The notes below the pieces were generated by a model, which did not search any database, was not told the DNA's origin, and was given only the letters and a program-made list of their open reading frames with translations. DNA of 64,000 nt from Saccharomonospora azurea NA-128 (lineage in GTDB: Bacteria; Actinomycetota; Actinomycetes; Mycobacteriales; Pseudonocardiaceae): NCBI RefSeq assembly GCF_000231055.2, contig NZ_CM001466.1, forward strand, positions 2,554,018 to 2,618,017, written 5' to 3'. The position numbers and the translations under genes were made by a program. Position 1 is the stretch's first letter, and every line of letters begins with the position of its first letter. Positions 8,520 through 17,100 of the stretch are shown here, one piece after another.

Positions 8520-9269
8520 ATGACCGAACCACTGACACAGTCCACACGCGTCGCCCTCATCACCGGAGGTAGCGCGGGAATCGGCGCGGCGACGGCGCTG
8601 CGCCTGGCCGCCGACGGTTTCGACATCGCCGTCACGTACCGGCGCGACGACCAGCGGGCTCATGCCGTGGTGAACGCCGTCGAAGCCGCCGGACAGCGAG
8701 CACTCGCCATCCGAGCCGACAGCGGTGAGCCCGGCGCGATCGAGGCCGTCGTCGCCCGGACCGCGCACGTACTCGGACGACTCGACGTCCTGGTGAACAA
8801 CGCGGGAGAGTTCACGGTGGCTCCCGTGGAGGGACTCACCCTCGACGACTTCGACCGCACCATGGCCGTCAACGTCCGGGCTCCGTTCGCGTCGGTGAAG
8901 GCGGCGTTGGCATACCTGGGCGACGGCGGTCGCATCGTCCACATCGGAAGCAACATCGCCGAACGCGCGATCTTGCCCGGCTTCTCGGCCTACGCGACGA
9001 GCAAAGCTGCCCTCGTCGGCATGGCCAAGGCGCTCGGGCGTGAGCTCGGGCCTCGCGGGATCACGGTGAACGTGGTTCATCCCGGGCCGACCGACACCGA
9101 CACCAACCCGGCGAGCGGACCGAACGCATCGACGATCGGTTCCTTCACGGCGCTGGGCCGGTACGCGTCCCCGGACGAGGTCGCCGCAGCCGTGTCGTTC
9201 CTCGCCGGCGACGGCGGGCGCTACGTGACGGGCACGGCGATCAGCGTGGACGGTGGCTTCTCCGCCTGA
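8520..9269 (+). CDS. SDR-family NAD(P)-dependent oxidoreductase
   Basis: 249 aa classical short-chain dehydrogenase. The cofactor loop is TGGSAGIGAA near residue 15, NNAG near residue 96, the catalytic Ser in HIGSN and the Tyr/Lys pair in YATSK. A C-terminal VTGTAISVDGGFSA completes the fold. The substrate cannot be told; 3-oxoacyl reductase-like sequences and sugar or steroid dehydrogenases all fit. It diverges from tadA and converges on ssd, splitting a pair that is normally adjacent. Only a weak AGGA precedes the ATG. Confidence 0.93.
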   Translation: MTEPLTQSTRVALITGGSAGIGAATALRLAADGFDIAVTYRRDDQRAHAVVNAVEAAGQRALAIRADSGEPGAIEAVVARTAHVLGRLDVLVNNAGEFTVAPVEGLTLDDFDRTMAVNVRAPFASVKAALAYLGDGGRIVHIGSNIAERAILPGFSAYATSKAALVGMAKALGRELGPRGITVNVVHPGPTDTDTNPASGPNASTIGSFTALGRYASPDEVAAAVSFLAGDGGRYVTGTAISVDGGFSA

Positions 9270-9278
9270 TCACGGGTG

Positions 9279-10331
9279 TCACGCGAGGGTGGCGAGGATC
9301 GTCCGCGCCGCCCTCGCGAGCCGCTGAGTAGGCCGGAACGCACCTCGGTCGAGAATCCGGCCGACCGCGTTGTCGTGGCCGGTCCACGCCAGCACCGGGA
9401 CGCCGACGGCGTCCACGATGTCGGCCTCGGCGAGGCCACCCGTGGCATGCCCCCGGACCACGGCCTCGACGCGAGAGGTGTGCTCGCTCAGGCGACGACG
9501 CACACACGCGGCCGCGACACAGCCTCGAACGTCGGCGGGCACGACGAGCACCGTGAGATCGGCTCGGTGCAACACCTCGTCGGCCGCGCGGTCCGCGTGC
9601 CGAGGCAGGTCGCACACCACCGTCCGGCCCGCCCGCCGTCCCGCGTCGACCACGGCGGCCAGAGCGACGTCGGTGGGTCCCGCACCCACGCGGTCGCACG
9701 ACAGCACCGACAGCCGTCCCCGACCTCGTCGCCGCGCGGGCAGGGCGGCGTCGAGCTCCGCCATCGACACGCGGCCCGCCGACATCGTGAGGTCGGGCCA
9801 GCGCAGCCCGTCGTCGGCCTCCGTGCCCAGCACGAGGTCGACACCACCGCCGAGCGCGTCGCAGTCGACGAGGAGTGCGGCCTCGCCCGACCGCGCGGCG
9901 GTCACCGCCACGCTCGCGGCCAGTACCGAGGCTCCGGCGCCACCACGTCCGCCCACCACGGCGAGCACCCTGCCCTCACGCGCGCTCGGCCGTTCGACGA
10001 CGTCGGCGAGCGCGGTGACCACGAGGTCCTCGTCGGCGGGCAGGAGGGCGACGGAGTCCACTCCCAAGGACACCGCGGCCCTCCACTCCTCCTGAGCCGG
10101 AGCGTCGGCGCGCACGAGCAGCACGTTGGCGCGCCGCGGTAGCCCGTGCGAGTCGCTCGTGGCTCCGGTGACGCGGTCGAGCAGGACAAGCGGAGCCTCC
10201 GCCCACGACGACCGTGCCGCGGCCAGATCATGGGCGTAGCGAAGCTCGCAGCCCACCGCCGCCGCCAGTCGAGTGACGTGATCGCGCACGACGTCGTCGG
10301 CGACGACCACGAGTGGACGGTTGTCGGTCAC
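9279..10331 (-). CDS. ssd: septum site-determining protein Ssd (MinD/CpaE-like)
   Basis: 350 aa. The N-terminal ~115 residues look like a receiver-like CpaE domain and the C-terminal part is a MinD/ParA-type fold. The P-loop at residues 127-135 reads GGRGGAGAS: both lysines of the deviant Walker A motif (KGGxGKT) are missing, so ATP hydrolysis is questionable. The family (Rv3660c) is linked to septum placement and lies next to tad genes, where CpaE proteins position pili. The GTG at 10331 is preceded by a G-rich stretch. It would be expected directly upstream of tadA but is 980 bp away here. Confidence 0.85.
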   Translation of the reverse strand: MTDNRPLVVVADDVVRDHVTRLAAAVGCELRYAHDLAAARSSWAEAPLVLLDRVTGATSDSHGLPRRANVLLVRADAPAQEEWRAAVSLGVDSVALLPADEDLVVTALADVVERPSAREGRVLAVVGGRGGAGASVLAASVAVTAARSGEAALLVDCDALGGGVDLVLGTEADDGLRWPDLTMSAGRVSMAELDAALPARRRGRGRLSVLSCDRVGAGPTDVALAAVVDAGRRAGRTVVCDLPRHADRAADEVLHRADLTVLVVPADVRGCVAAACVRRRLSEHTSRVEAVVRGHATGGLAEADIVDAVGVPVLAWTGHDNAVGRILDRGAFRPTQRLARAARTILATLA

Positions 10332-10426
10332 CCCAGCCCCCAGAGTCCTCAGAGTCCCCAGTGTCGATGCTTGTGCAGACCACCGTCACGGCTGCCGATC
10401 CGCCTGACAACCGGCTCGCGGGAACC

Positions 10427-10466
10427 TGTGGACAACTGCCCGGGGTGTGGACGGACCTGTGGACAA
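10427..10466 (-). promoter_or_regulatory. DnaA-box-like sites upstream of ssd
   Basis: TTGTCCACA, read on the ssd strand, occurs at 10427-10435 and 10458-10466, with a degenerate copy (CCGTCCACA) at 10446-10454. The nearest exact box is 96 bp from the ssd start, nearly the same distance as the pair before tadA. Functional DnaA binding is an inference. Confidence 0.55.
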
Positions 10467-10484
10467 CTGGGGAGAAGTGTGGAA

Positions 10485-10519
10485 GGCGGCCCCCGCCAGG
10501 GGGAGGAGCGGGGGCCGCC
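10485..10519. terminator. perfect 12-bp GC hairpin between divergent genes
   Basis: GGCGGCCCCCGC, an 11-base loop and GCGGGGGCCGCC form a perfect stem. No T-tract follows on either strand. A second hairpin, GCCCGGC-AGC-GCCGGGC, lies at 10554-10570. Placement between divergent genes does not suit a simple terminator, so an unannotated transcript or leader structure is possible. Confidence 0.35.
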
Positions 10520-10697
10520 CGAAGTCCAGTCCCGGGGGGTCGGACTGAACAAAGCCCGGCAGCGCCGGGCGCACCCACTGTAACCCGGTGAACCGCGGGG
10601 GCCGGAAAGGCGAACGACGAGTGACACGCCACAGTCCGAGCGAGTCCGGGCGGTGTGGTCTCCGACGCGCCGTCGCGATTCCCCATATCGTGGTGCC

Positions 10698-11522
10698 GTG
10701 CCCGCACCCGACAAGACCACGACCGCCACCTCGGCGGCGTTCTTCGACCTCGACAAGACCATCATCGCCTCGTCCAGCGCGCTGGCGTTCAGCAAGCCGT
10801 TCCTGCGGCAAGGGCTGATCAACCGCCGTGCCGCGTTGAAGAGCGCCTACGCACAGCTGATGTTCGCGCTCTCCGGAGCCGACGCCGATCGAACGGAGCG
10901 CCTTCGCGCCGAGATCTCCCGCATGTGCACGGGCTGGGACGTGAGTCAGGTCCAGGCCATCGTGAGGGAGACGTTGCACGACGTGGTCGCGCCGCTGGTG
11001 TACGCGGAGGCGGCCGAACTCATCGAGCAGCACAAGGCCGAGGGCCGGGACGTCATCGTCCTGTCGGCCACCGGCGAGGAGGTCGTGCGACCGATCGCCG
11101 AGATGCTCGGGATCACCCACAGCATGGGCAGTCGGATGGAGATCGTCGACGGGCGCTACTCGGGCAAACTCGACTTCTACTGCTACGGCGAGTACAAGGC
11201 CGTGGCGGCGCGCCGGATCGCCAGTGAGCACGGCTACGACCTGGCCGACTGCCACGCCTACAGCGACTCGAGCACCGACATCCCCTTGCTGGAGGTCGTC
11301 GGGCACCCCCACGTGGTGAACCCGGACAAGGCGTTGCGGCGCCTCGCGCAGGAGCGCGACTGGCCGATCCACACGTTCGCCAACCCGGTGTCGGTGCGCA
11401 CCCGCATCCCGACGACGACGGCGGCCGTGGCGGTGGGGCTCGGAGTCAGCGCCGTGGCGGCGGGCGCCACGCTCTTCGGCCTCTCCCGGCGGAAACAGCG
11501 CGAGTCGCCTTCACGCAACTGA
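10698..11522 (+). CDS. HAD-IB family phosphatase with C-terminal membrane anchor
   Basis: 274 aa HAD-superfamily subclass IB hydrolase (SerB/phosphatidate-phosphatase-like). Motif I is FFDLDKTII near residue 15, motif II SATGEE, a conserved Lys, and motif IV YSDSSTDIPLL. The last ~35 residues contain a hydrophobic helix (AVAVGLGVSAVAAGATLFGL) and a basic tail, suggesting the inner face of the membrane. It matches Rv3661, next to ssd in M. tuberculosis. The GTG at 10698 is the only start that places motif I at the usual distance. The substrate is unknown; phospholipid- or serine-phosphate-type compounds are possible. Confidence 0.88.
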   Translation: MPAPDKTTTATSAAFFDLDKTIIASSSALAFSKPFLRQGLINRRAALKSAYAQLMFALSGADADRTERLRAEISRMCTGWDVSQVQAIVRETLHDVVAPLVYAEAAELIEQHKAEGRDVIVLSATGEEVVRPIAEMLGITHSMGSRMEIVDGRYSGKLDFYCYGEYKAVAARRIASEHGYDLADCHAYSDSSTDIPLLEVVGHPHVVNPDKALRRLAQERDWPIHTFANPVSVRTRIPTTTAAVAVGLGVSAVAAGATLFGLSRRKQRESPSRN

Positions 11523-12017
11523 CTCCGGTGGTCGTCCCGCGCGGAGCAGCGCCGCCGTCGCGAACGGCGCTTCTCGCGCAATCCCTTGAAGTGACCGTCA
11601 TCACTGACTACAAAGGGAAGTACGGAGGTTCTCCCGGCCAGGGAGCAGGCGGAGGAGAAGCCTGGTCCACCCCGGAGGAACGTCCGTACATGGACGTCGG
11701 GTACCCACGCGGAGCTCGCCGCGGGAGGCTTGTCGTCGAGGGACTGCGTAACGGGACGCCGGACGCCGAGTCCCCTGAAGTGACGACACGAATGCACGCT
11801 TGGTCGCCCGACCGTTCCATGTAGCCACGTGGCGCCCGCTGGTTCCGGTAACCGGCGGGCGCCACTCGTGCGTCGCCGTTTCTCGCTTCCGGCCAGGTCA
11901 TCCCAGGTCGCTGCCACGGGCGGTCATTGACCGACCACGTTTTGGTGAGTAGCTTTCCGCTTGCTTACTCGTACGGGTGGACTCTTCACATCCGCACGTC
12001 GCATCCCGGGAGGCCTC
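11523..12017. other. 495-bp intergenic region
   Basis: No gene is supported; two open frames here lack ribosome sites and family resemblance. It contains two near-identical 14-mers (TCCCTTGAAGTGAC at 11582-11595 and TCCCCTGAAGTGAC at 11771-11784) and a strong hairpin near the right end. The start of the secreted hydrolase gene is preceded by GGGAGG. Confidence 0.4.
11829..11865 (+). terminator. strong hairpin, probable terminator
   Basis: GTGGCGCCCGC pairs with GCGGGCGCCAC. The stem continues through a T-G wobble and GGTT/AACC to a five-base loop, about 16 paired bases in all. No T-run follows on the + strand, as is common in high-GC terminators. It separates the HAD gene from the salvage cluster. 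Confidence 0.5.
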
Positions 12018-13862
12018 GTGACCCATCGCAGCGCCCGGCCTTGGAAGGCCCGCGCCACAGCCACGCTCGTAGGCTTGCTCGCCGTGACCACCGGTGTGGC
12101 ATCGGCGCACGAGCCGTCGACAGACGCGGACACCTCCGGCCGCAAGGGACCTCGGAGCTGGTCCGAGCGCACCCTGCAGTCGATGACGCTCGAGCAGAAG
12201 GTCGGCCAGCTCTTCGTCGCCGACGTCTGGGGACTGTCGGCCGACGAGGCGCACTCCGGCAACCAGGAGAAGTACGGCGTCGACACTCCGGCCGAGGTGG
12301 TGCGGAAGTACCAGGTCGGCGGCGTCATCTACTTCAACCACGCCGGCACCGACAACATCGAGACCCCGCGGCAGGTGGCCGAGCTGTCCAACGGCCTCCA
12401 GCGGGCCGCGCTGGAGTCGAAGCCCCGTATCCCGCTGATCGTGTCGGTGGACCAGGAAGGCGGCCGGGTCACCCGCATCGCCGACCACGCCACCGAGTAC
12501 CCGAGCGCGATGGCGTTCGGCGCCTCCCGCGACATCGAGGGCGCCCGGACGGCTGCCGCCATCAGCGCCACCGAGCTGCGGGCGATGGGTATCAACCAGG
12601 ACTTCGCGCCGGTCGCCGACGTCAACTCGAACCCGCTGAACCCGGTCATCGGGTCGCGCTCGTTCTCCTCCGACGCCGAGCTGGCCGGGGACTTCGTCGC
12701 CGCGCAGGTGGACGGCTACGAGAACTCGGGGCGCGCGGCCCAGCGCGTGTCGGCCGCGGCGAAGCACTTCCCCGGCCACGGCGACGCGAAGGACGACAGC
12801 CACGTCGGGCTCCCGGTGATCGACCGCAGCGAGACCGACTGGCGTACCCACGACCTCCCGCCGTTCCGCTCGGCGATCGAGGCGGGCATCGACGTGATCA
12901 TGACGGCTCACATCTCGGTGCCGAGCCTCGACCCGTCGGGCGACCCGGCGACCCTCTCGAAGCCGATCATGACGGGTCTCCTTCGTGAGGAACTCGGTTA
13001 CGACGGCGTGGTGGTCACCGACTCGCTCGGCATGGCCGGTGTGCGCCAGATGTACCCCGACGCCGAGATCCCCGTGCGCGCGCTGGAAGCGGGCGTCGAC
13101 CAGATGCTCATGCCGCCGGACCTCGACGCCGCGATCGACGGGGTGCTGGACGCCGTCCGCAGCGGCAGGCTCACCGAGGAACGGATCGACGAGAGCGTCC
13201 TGCGCATCCTCGACATGAAGCAGAGCCGGGGCATCGTGACGCACCCGGTGGTGCCGGTGAGCAAGGTCGACCGCGTCGTGGGCATCGACGAGCACCGCGA
13301 GGCCGTGCAGGAGATCACCGATCGCTCGACCACCGTGCTGCGCAACGACGCCGACCTGCTCCCGCTGCCCGCGGACGCGGAGAAGGTCCTCGTGACCGGG
13401 TGGAACCGACCGGACTACCCGGGCTATGCGGCGGAGCCCGTGGCCGCCCTGGCCGAGGCGCTCGGCGAACGCACCGACGCCGACGTCACCGCGCTGTCCA
13501 CCGGCACGGCTCCGAACCCCGGCACCATCGACGACGCCGCATCCGCCGCGACTGAGGCCGACGTGGTGATTGTCCTCACCAACGGCTTGCGGACCAGCGA
13601 GGCTCAGCGTGAGCTGGTGACGCGGCTGACCAGCACCGATACCCCGGTGATCGCGGTCGCCGTCCAGGAGCCGTACGACCCGGGCCACGCCGACGTGCCC
13701 ACGTGGATCACGACCTACGACTGGCGTGCCGTGACCATGACCTCGTTGGCGAAGGTCCTCGTCGGGGAACGCTCCCCCGAGGGCACGCTGCCCGTCGCCG
13801 TCCCCCACGGCGACGACCCGACCCGGATCCAGTACCCGTTCGGCCACGGGCTGACATGGTGA
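12018..13862 (+). CDS. nagZ: secreted glycoside hydrolase family 3 beta-N-acetylglucosaminidase (NagZ-like)
   Basis: 614 aa exported enzyme that would remove GlcNAc from muropeptides or cell-wall glycans. A signal peptide ends near residue 30 (VASA-HE). The GH3 barrel carries the NagZ hallmark KHFPGHGD at residues 249-256, followed by DSH; the His/Asp pair acts as acid/base in this family. The nucleophile Asp is in VVVTDSLGM. A C-terminal alpha/beta-sandwich domain is present, as in Bacillus NagZ rather than the short Gram-negative form. The GTG at 12018 has GGGAGG 5 bases upstream. It begins a cluster with NamZ, an AmiE-like protein, MurR and MurQ, the logic of the Bacillus MurNAc recovery operon. 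Confidence 0.9.
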   Translation: MTHRSARPWKARATATLVGLLAVTTGVASAHEPSTDADTSGRKGPRSWSERTLQSMTLEQKVGQLFVADVWGLSADEAHSGNQEKYGVDTPAEVVRKYQVGGVIYFNHAGTDNIETPRQVAELSNGLQRAALESKPRIPLIVSVDQEGGRVTRIADHATEYPSAMAFGASRDIEGARTAAAISATELRAMGINQDFAPVADVNSNPLNPVIGSRSFSSDAELAGDFVAAQVDGYENSGRAAQRVSAAAKHFPGHGDAKDDSHVGLPVIDRSETDWRTHDLPPFRSAIEAGIDVIMTAHISVPSLDPSGDPATLSKPIMTGLLREELGYDGVVVTDSLGMAGVRQMYPDAEIPVRALEAGVDQMLMPPDLDAAIDGVLDAVRSGRLTEERIDESVLRILDMKQSRGIVTHPVVPVSKVDRVVGIDEHREAVQEITDRSTTVLRNDADLLPLPADAEKVLVTGWNRPDYPGYAAEPVAALAEALGERTDADVTALSTGTAPNPGTIDDAASAATEADVVIVLTNGLRTSEAQRELVTRLTSTDTPVIAVAVQEPYDPGHADVPTWITTYDWRAVTMTSLAKVLVGERSPEGTLPVAVPHGDDPTRIQYPFGHGLTW

Positions 13863-13890
13863 TCCCGCCCCGACGTCAGGAAGACACACG

Positions 13891-15162
13891 ATGACCGTGA
13901 ACAGGCGCAGGTTCCTGTCCGCGAGCGCACTCGCGGGCACGTTGGTCGCCACCGCCGCGACCTCGGCGGCCGCCGCTCCCGCCCGCGACGCCGGGCGGGG
14001 CGGTCCCCGCGTCACTACGGGAGCCGACCGGCTCCCCGCGGACGGTTGGCGCAGGCTCGCCGGCCGCCGGGTCGGCGTGCTCTCCAACCCCACCGGAGTC
14101 CTGGCCGACCAGATCCACGTCGTGGACTCGCTGGTGCAGGCGGGGCTCGACCCCGTCGCCGTGTTCGGTCCCGAACACGGTTTCCGCGGCAGCGCCCAGG
14201 CGGGCGGCTCCGAGGGCGACTACCCCGACCCGCGTACCGGCGTGCCCGTGTACGACATCTACGGCGTCGACGTCGACAAGCTCACGGAGCTGCTCCGCAA
14301 GGCCGACGTCGAGACACTGGTCTTCGACATCGCCGACGTGGGTGCGCGTTTCTACACCTACATCTGGTCGATGTACCAGGCGATGGTGGCGTCGGCCCGG
14401 CTCGGGATCCAGTTCGTGGTGCTCGACCGGCCCAACCCCATCGGCGGCGAGGCCCACGGACCGATGCTCGACCCGGCGTACAGCTCGTTCGTCGGGCTGC
14501 GGCCGATCGTGCAGCAGCACGGCATGACGGTGGGTGAGCTGGCCCGGTACTTCGCCGCGGAGCTGCTGCCCGGCGACGGTGTCGAACTCGCCGAGCTCGA
14601 CGTCGTCCCGATGCGCGGCTGGCGTCGCAAGCAGGTGTTCGAGGACACCGGCCTGCTGTGGACCCCGCCATCGCCGAACATGCCGACACCCGACACGGCG
14701 TCCGTGTACCCCGGCACCTGCCTGTTCGAGGGCACGGTGTTCTCGGAGGGCCGGGGCACGACCCGCCCGTTCGAGATCCTCGGCGCACCGGGGGTGGACT
14801 GGCGCTGGCACGAGGAGATCGCCTCCCACGGCCTGCCGGGTGCGTCGTTCCGCGAGTGCTACTACGTCCCCACCTTCGGCAAGTTCGCGGGCGAGACCTG
14901 TGGCGGTGTCCAGCTCACCGTCACCGATCCGTACCGGTTCGACGCCATCCGCACCGGGGTGGACCTCATCGTGACCGCCAAGCGCCTCTACCCCGATCTC
15001 TTCGGGTGGCGCGAGGACGACTTCATCGACAAGCTGACGGGTTCCGACCGGTTCCGTTCGATGGTCGACGCGGGTGCGACCACGGACGACGTGGTGTCGT
15101 CGTGGCGGGACGAGCTCGCCGACTTCCGTCGGAAGCGGGAGCCCTACCTGCTCTACCGGTAG
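13891..15162 (+). CDS. namZ: DUF1343 exo-beta-N-acetylmuramidase (NamZ-like), Tat-exported
   Basis: 423 aa. The N-terminus MTVNRRRFLSASALAG is a twin-arginine signal with an AxA-type end near residue 30. The remainder is a full DUF1343 protein (for example VGVLSNPTGV, VVFGPEHGFRG, LVFDIADVGARFYTY). Bacillus NamZ/YbbC of this family releases MurNAc from the non-reducing end of peptidoglycan fragments, acting after NagZ; the same role is inferred here. It lies 28 bp after nagZ. Export by Tat rather than Sec suggests folding or cofactor binding before transport. Confidence 0.88.
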   Translation: MTVNRRRFLSASALAGTLVATAATSAAAAPARDAGRGGPRVTTGADRLPADGWRRLAGRRVGVLSNPTGVLADQIHVVDSLVQAGLDPVAVFGPEHGFRGSAQAGGSEGDYPDPRTGVPVYDIYGVDVDKLTELLRKADVETLVFDIADVGARFYTYIWSMYQAMVASARLGIQFVVLDRPNPIGGEAHGPMLDPAYSSFVGLRPIVQQHGMTVGELARYFAAELLPGDGVELAELDVVPMRGWRRKQVFEDTGLLWTPPSPNMPTPDTASVYPGTCLFEGTVFSEGRGTTRPFEILGAPGVDWRWHEEIASHGLPGASFRECYYVPTFGKFAGETCGGVQLTVTDPYRFDAIRTGVDLIVTAKRLYPDLFGWREDDFIDKLTGSDRFRSMVDAGATTDDVVSSWRDELADFRRKREPYLLYR

Positions 15163-15215
15163 TGCGTCCACGACGGTGCCCGGTGCTTTCGTGACAAGGT
15201 GAGGGGAGCGACACG

Positions 15216-16964
15216 ATGCGCGCGAAGGCGAGAGTCTCGAGGATCGCGGCTTTGTTCGCGGTCCTGTTGGTGACGGGAGCGACCGCGATGGCCGCAGTGA
15301 CAGCGACCTCCGGCCGGTTCGACCAGCCGCAGCGGGGCTTCGCTCCCGCCTCCACCGTGTTGCGGAAGGCCGCTCCCGAGAGCGTGGGGCTCGACGCCGG
15401 GCCCATCCGGGACGCCGAGAACGTCCTGGATCGCATGACCGAATCGGACTACGTGGACGGGCACCCGCTGTTCGCGGGCGCGGTCGGGCTGCTCGCCCAC
15501 GAGGGCGCGATCGTCGACACCTATTCCGTGGGCAGCGCCGTGCGCTACGCCGATGGCGAGGGCACCGAACTGCCCGTCGAGGACCAGGTGCCGATGCGCG
15601 AGGACACCATCTTCGACATCGCCTCGGTCACGAAGCTGTTCACCTCGATCGCGGTCATGCAGCTGGTCGAGCGCGACAAGGTGGACCTCGACGCACCGGT
15701 GGCGGACTACCTGCCCGAGTTCGGCGTCAACGGCAAGCAGGACATCACCGTCGAGCAGCTGCTCACGCACACCTCGGGCCTGGAACCGGGCCTGTTCCTG
15801 TGGCGCGACTGGCCCGACGAGCCGTCGCGCATCAAGGCCGTCATGGACGTCGCCCCGCAGAACGAGCCCGGCACGACCTACACGTACTCCGACCTCAACC
15901 TGATCACGCTCGGTGTGCTGGCCGAGCGCGTGACCGGTGATCCGCTCGACGAGGTGATCTCCGAGCGGATCACCGAGCCGCTCGGGATGCGCGACACCGA
16001 GTTCAACCCGCCGGCGCGCAAGCTCGACCGCATCGCCGCGACGGAGTTCCAGTCGACGCCCGACCGCGGCATGGTGCGGGGCCAGGTGCACGACGAGAAC
16101 GCCTGGTCGCTGGGCGGGGTCGCCGGTCATGCGGGCCTGTTCTCCACGGCCCGTGATCTGGGTGTGCTCGCCCAGGCGCTGCTGAACGGCGGAACCTACG
16201 ACGGCGAGCGCATCCTGCGTCCGAGCACGGTGCTGCAGCTGTTCACGAACTACAACACCGAGTTCCCCGACGACTCCCACGGACTCGGTTTCGAGCTGGA
16301 CCAGATCTGGTACATGGGCGGGTTGACCTCGCCGTCGACGGCCGGGCACACCGGCTACACCGGCACGTCACTGGTGATCGACCGCCAGTCGCGGTCGATC
16401 GCCGTGCTGCTGACCAACCGCGTCCACCCCTCGCGGTCGTGGGGGTCGATCAACGAGGCCCGGCAGGCGTGGGCCACCGGCCTCGCCCGCGCGATGGCCG
16501 TCAAGCCCCGCCACGGCGCGAAGGCGTGGGCGAGCACCATCGGCAACGAGCAGACCGCCACGCTCACCACCCCGGAGCTCGACACGCACGGTCGCCGGGC
16601 CACGGCGTCGTTCGCCACCTTCGTCAGCAGTGAATCGACGGACCCGTTGGTGCTGGAGGCGTCCACCGACGGCGGGCGGACGTGGTCGGCGCTGCGCCTC
16701 CGGGTACGGGGGAAGGGCGCACCGCGTAGCGCGGTGACGGCGCTCTCGGGGACCGACCAGCGCGCGTGGTGGCGGGTGCAGGCCTCCCTGCCCGAGGCCG
16801 ACACCGTCACGCTTCGTTGGCGATTCACCACGGACGGGAACTACACCGCCCGCGGCGTGGTGGTGGACGGCATCGAGGTCACCTCACCACGAGGAATGCT
16901 CCTGGACGGTGAACGGCACCCCGGTCGGCTCGACGCACGGGGATTCACCCTGACGGCCCGTTGA
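15216..16964 (+). CDS. serine hydrolase of the beta-lactamase/AmiE family, exported
   Basis: 582 aa. An N-terminal signal/anchor helix is followed by a class C-like beta-lactamase fold with SVTK at residues 137-140, YSD at 224-226 and HTG at 378-380, the three catalytic elements. Residues ~435-582 add a beta-rich domain of unknown function. In the Bacillus mur operon the corresponding gene product (AmiE/YbbE) is an N-acetylmuramoyl-L-alanine amidase; D-Ala-D-Ala carboxypeptidase or esterase activity is also possible. It lies 53 bp after namZ in the same direction. Confidence 0.85.
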   Translation: MRAKARVSRIAALFAVLLVTGATAMAAVTATSGRFDQPQRGFAPASTVLRKAAPESVGLDAGPIRDAENVLDRMTESDYVDGHPLFAGAVGLLAHEGAIVDTYSVGSAVRYADGEGTELPVEDQVPMREDTIFDIASVTKLFTSIAVMQLVERDKVDLDAPVADYLPEFGVNGKQDITVEQLLTHTSGLEPGLFLWRDWPDEPSRIKAVMDVAPQNEPGTTYTYSDLNLITLGVLAERVTGDPLDEVISERITEPLGMRDTEFNPPARKLDRIAATEFQSTPDRGMVRGQVHDENAWSLGGVAGHAGLFSTARDLGVLAQALLNGGTYDGERILRPSTVLQLFTNYNTEFPDDSHGLGFELDQIWYMGGLTSPSTAGHTGYTGTSLVIDRQSRSIAVLLTNRVHPSRSWGSINEARQAWATGLARAMAVKPRHGAKAWASTIGNEQTATLTTPELDTHGRRATASFATFVSSESTDPLVLEASTDGGRTWSALRLRVRGKGAPRSAVTALSGTDQRAWWRVQASLPEADTVTLRWRFTTDGNYTARGVVVDGIEVTSPRGMLLDGERHPGRLDARGFTLTAR

Positions 16965-17100
16965 TAGTTGCCAACTCGTTAACCGTTCCGGGCTAACGCA
17001 CGCCCCCTGATCAGCGACTTTCCGGGCAACCAGTCACCGCAGCGCGTCGACGTCGTCGAGGTTGCGATCTCTCGGGAAGGTGAGAGTAGCCTTGTCTTAT

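Larger units (their letters stand above)
10332..10697. other. divergent intergenic region (ssd / HAD phosphatase)
   Basis: 366 bases without a supported gene. It contains a short 9-bp tandem repeat (CAGAGTCCT/CAGAGTCCC) at 10341-10358, two exact and one degenerate DnaA-box-like motifs, and two perfect hairpins (10485-10519, 10554-10570). The amount of secondary structure between divergent genes is unusual and leaves room for a small RNA or a structured leader of the HAD gene. Confidence 0.4.

Noticed and set aside
8397-10466. Replication origin (oriC) based on DnaA-box-like motifs
   Set aside because: Only two pairs separated by genes, no AT-rich unwinding region and no dnaA/dnaN neighbours.
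11528-11824. 98-residue frame between HAD gene and nagZ
   Set aside because: No ribosome site, no domain and coding-like bias absent; treated as intergenic.
11898-14093. Very long open frame on the minus strand opposite nagZ
   Set aside because: Low-complexity Arg/His/Val-rich translation with no domain, antisense to a clear GH3 enzyme; a codon-bias shadow of high GC.
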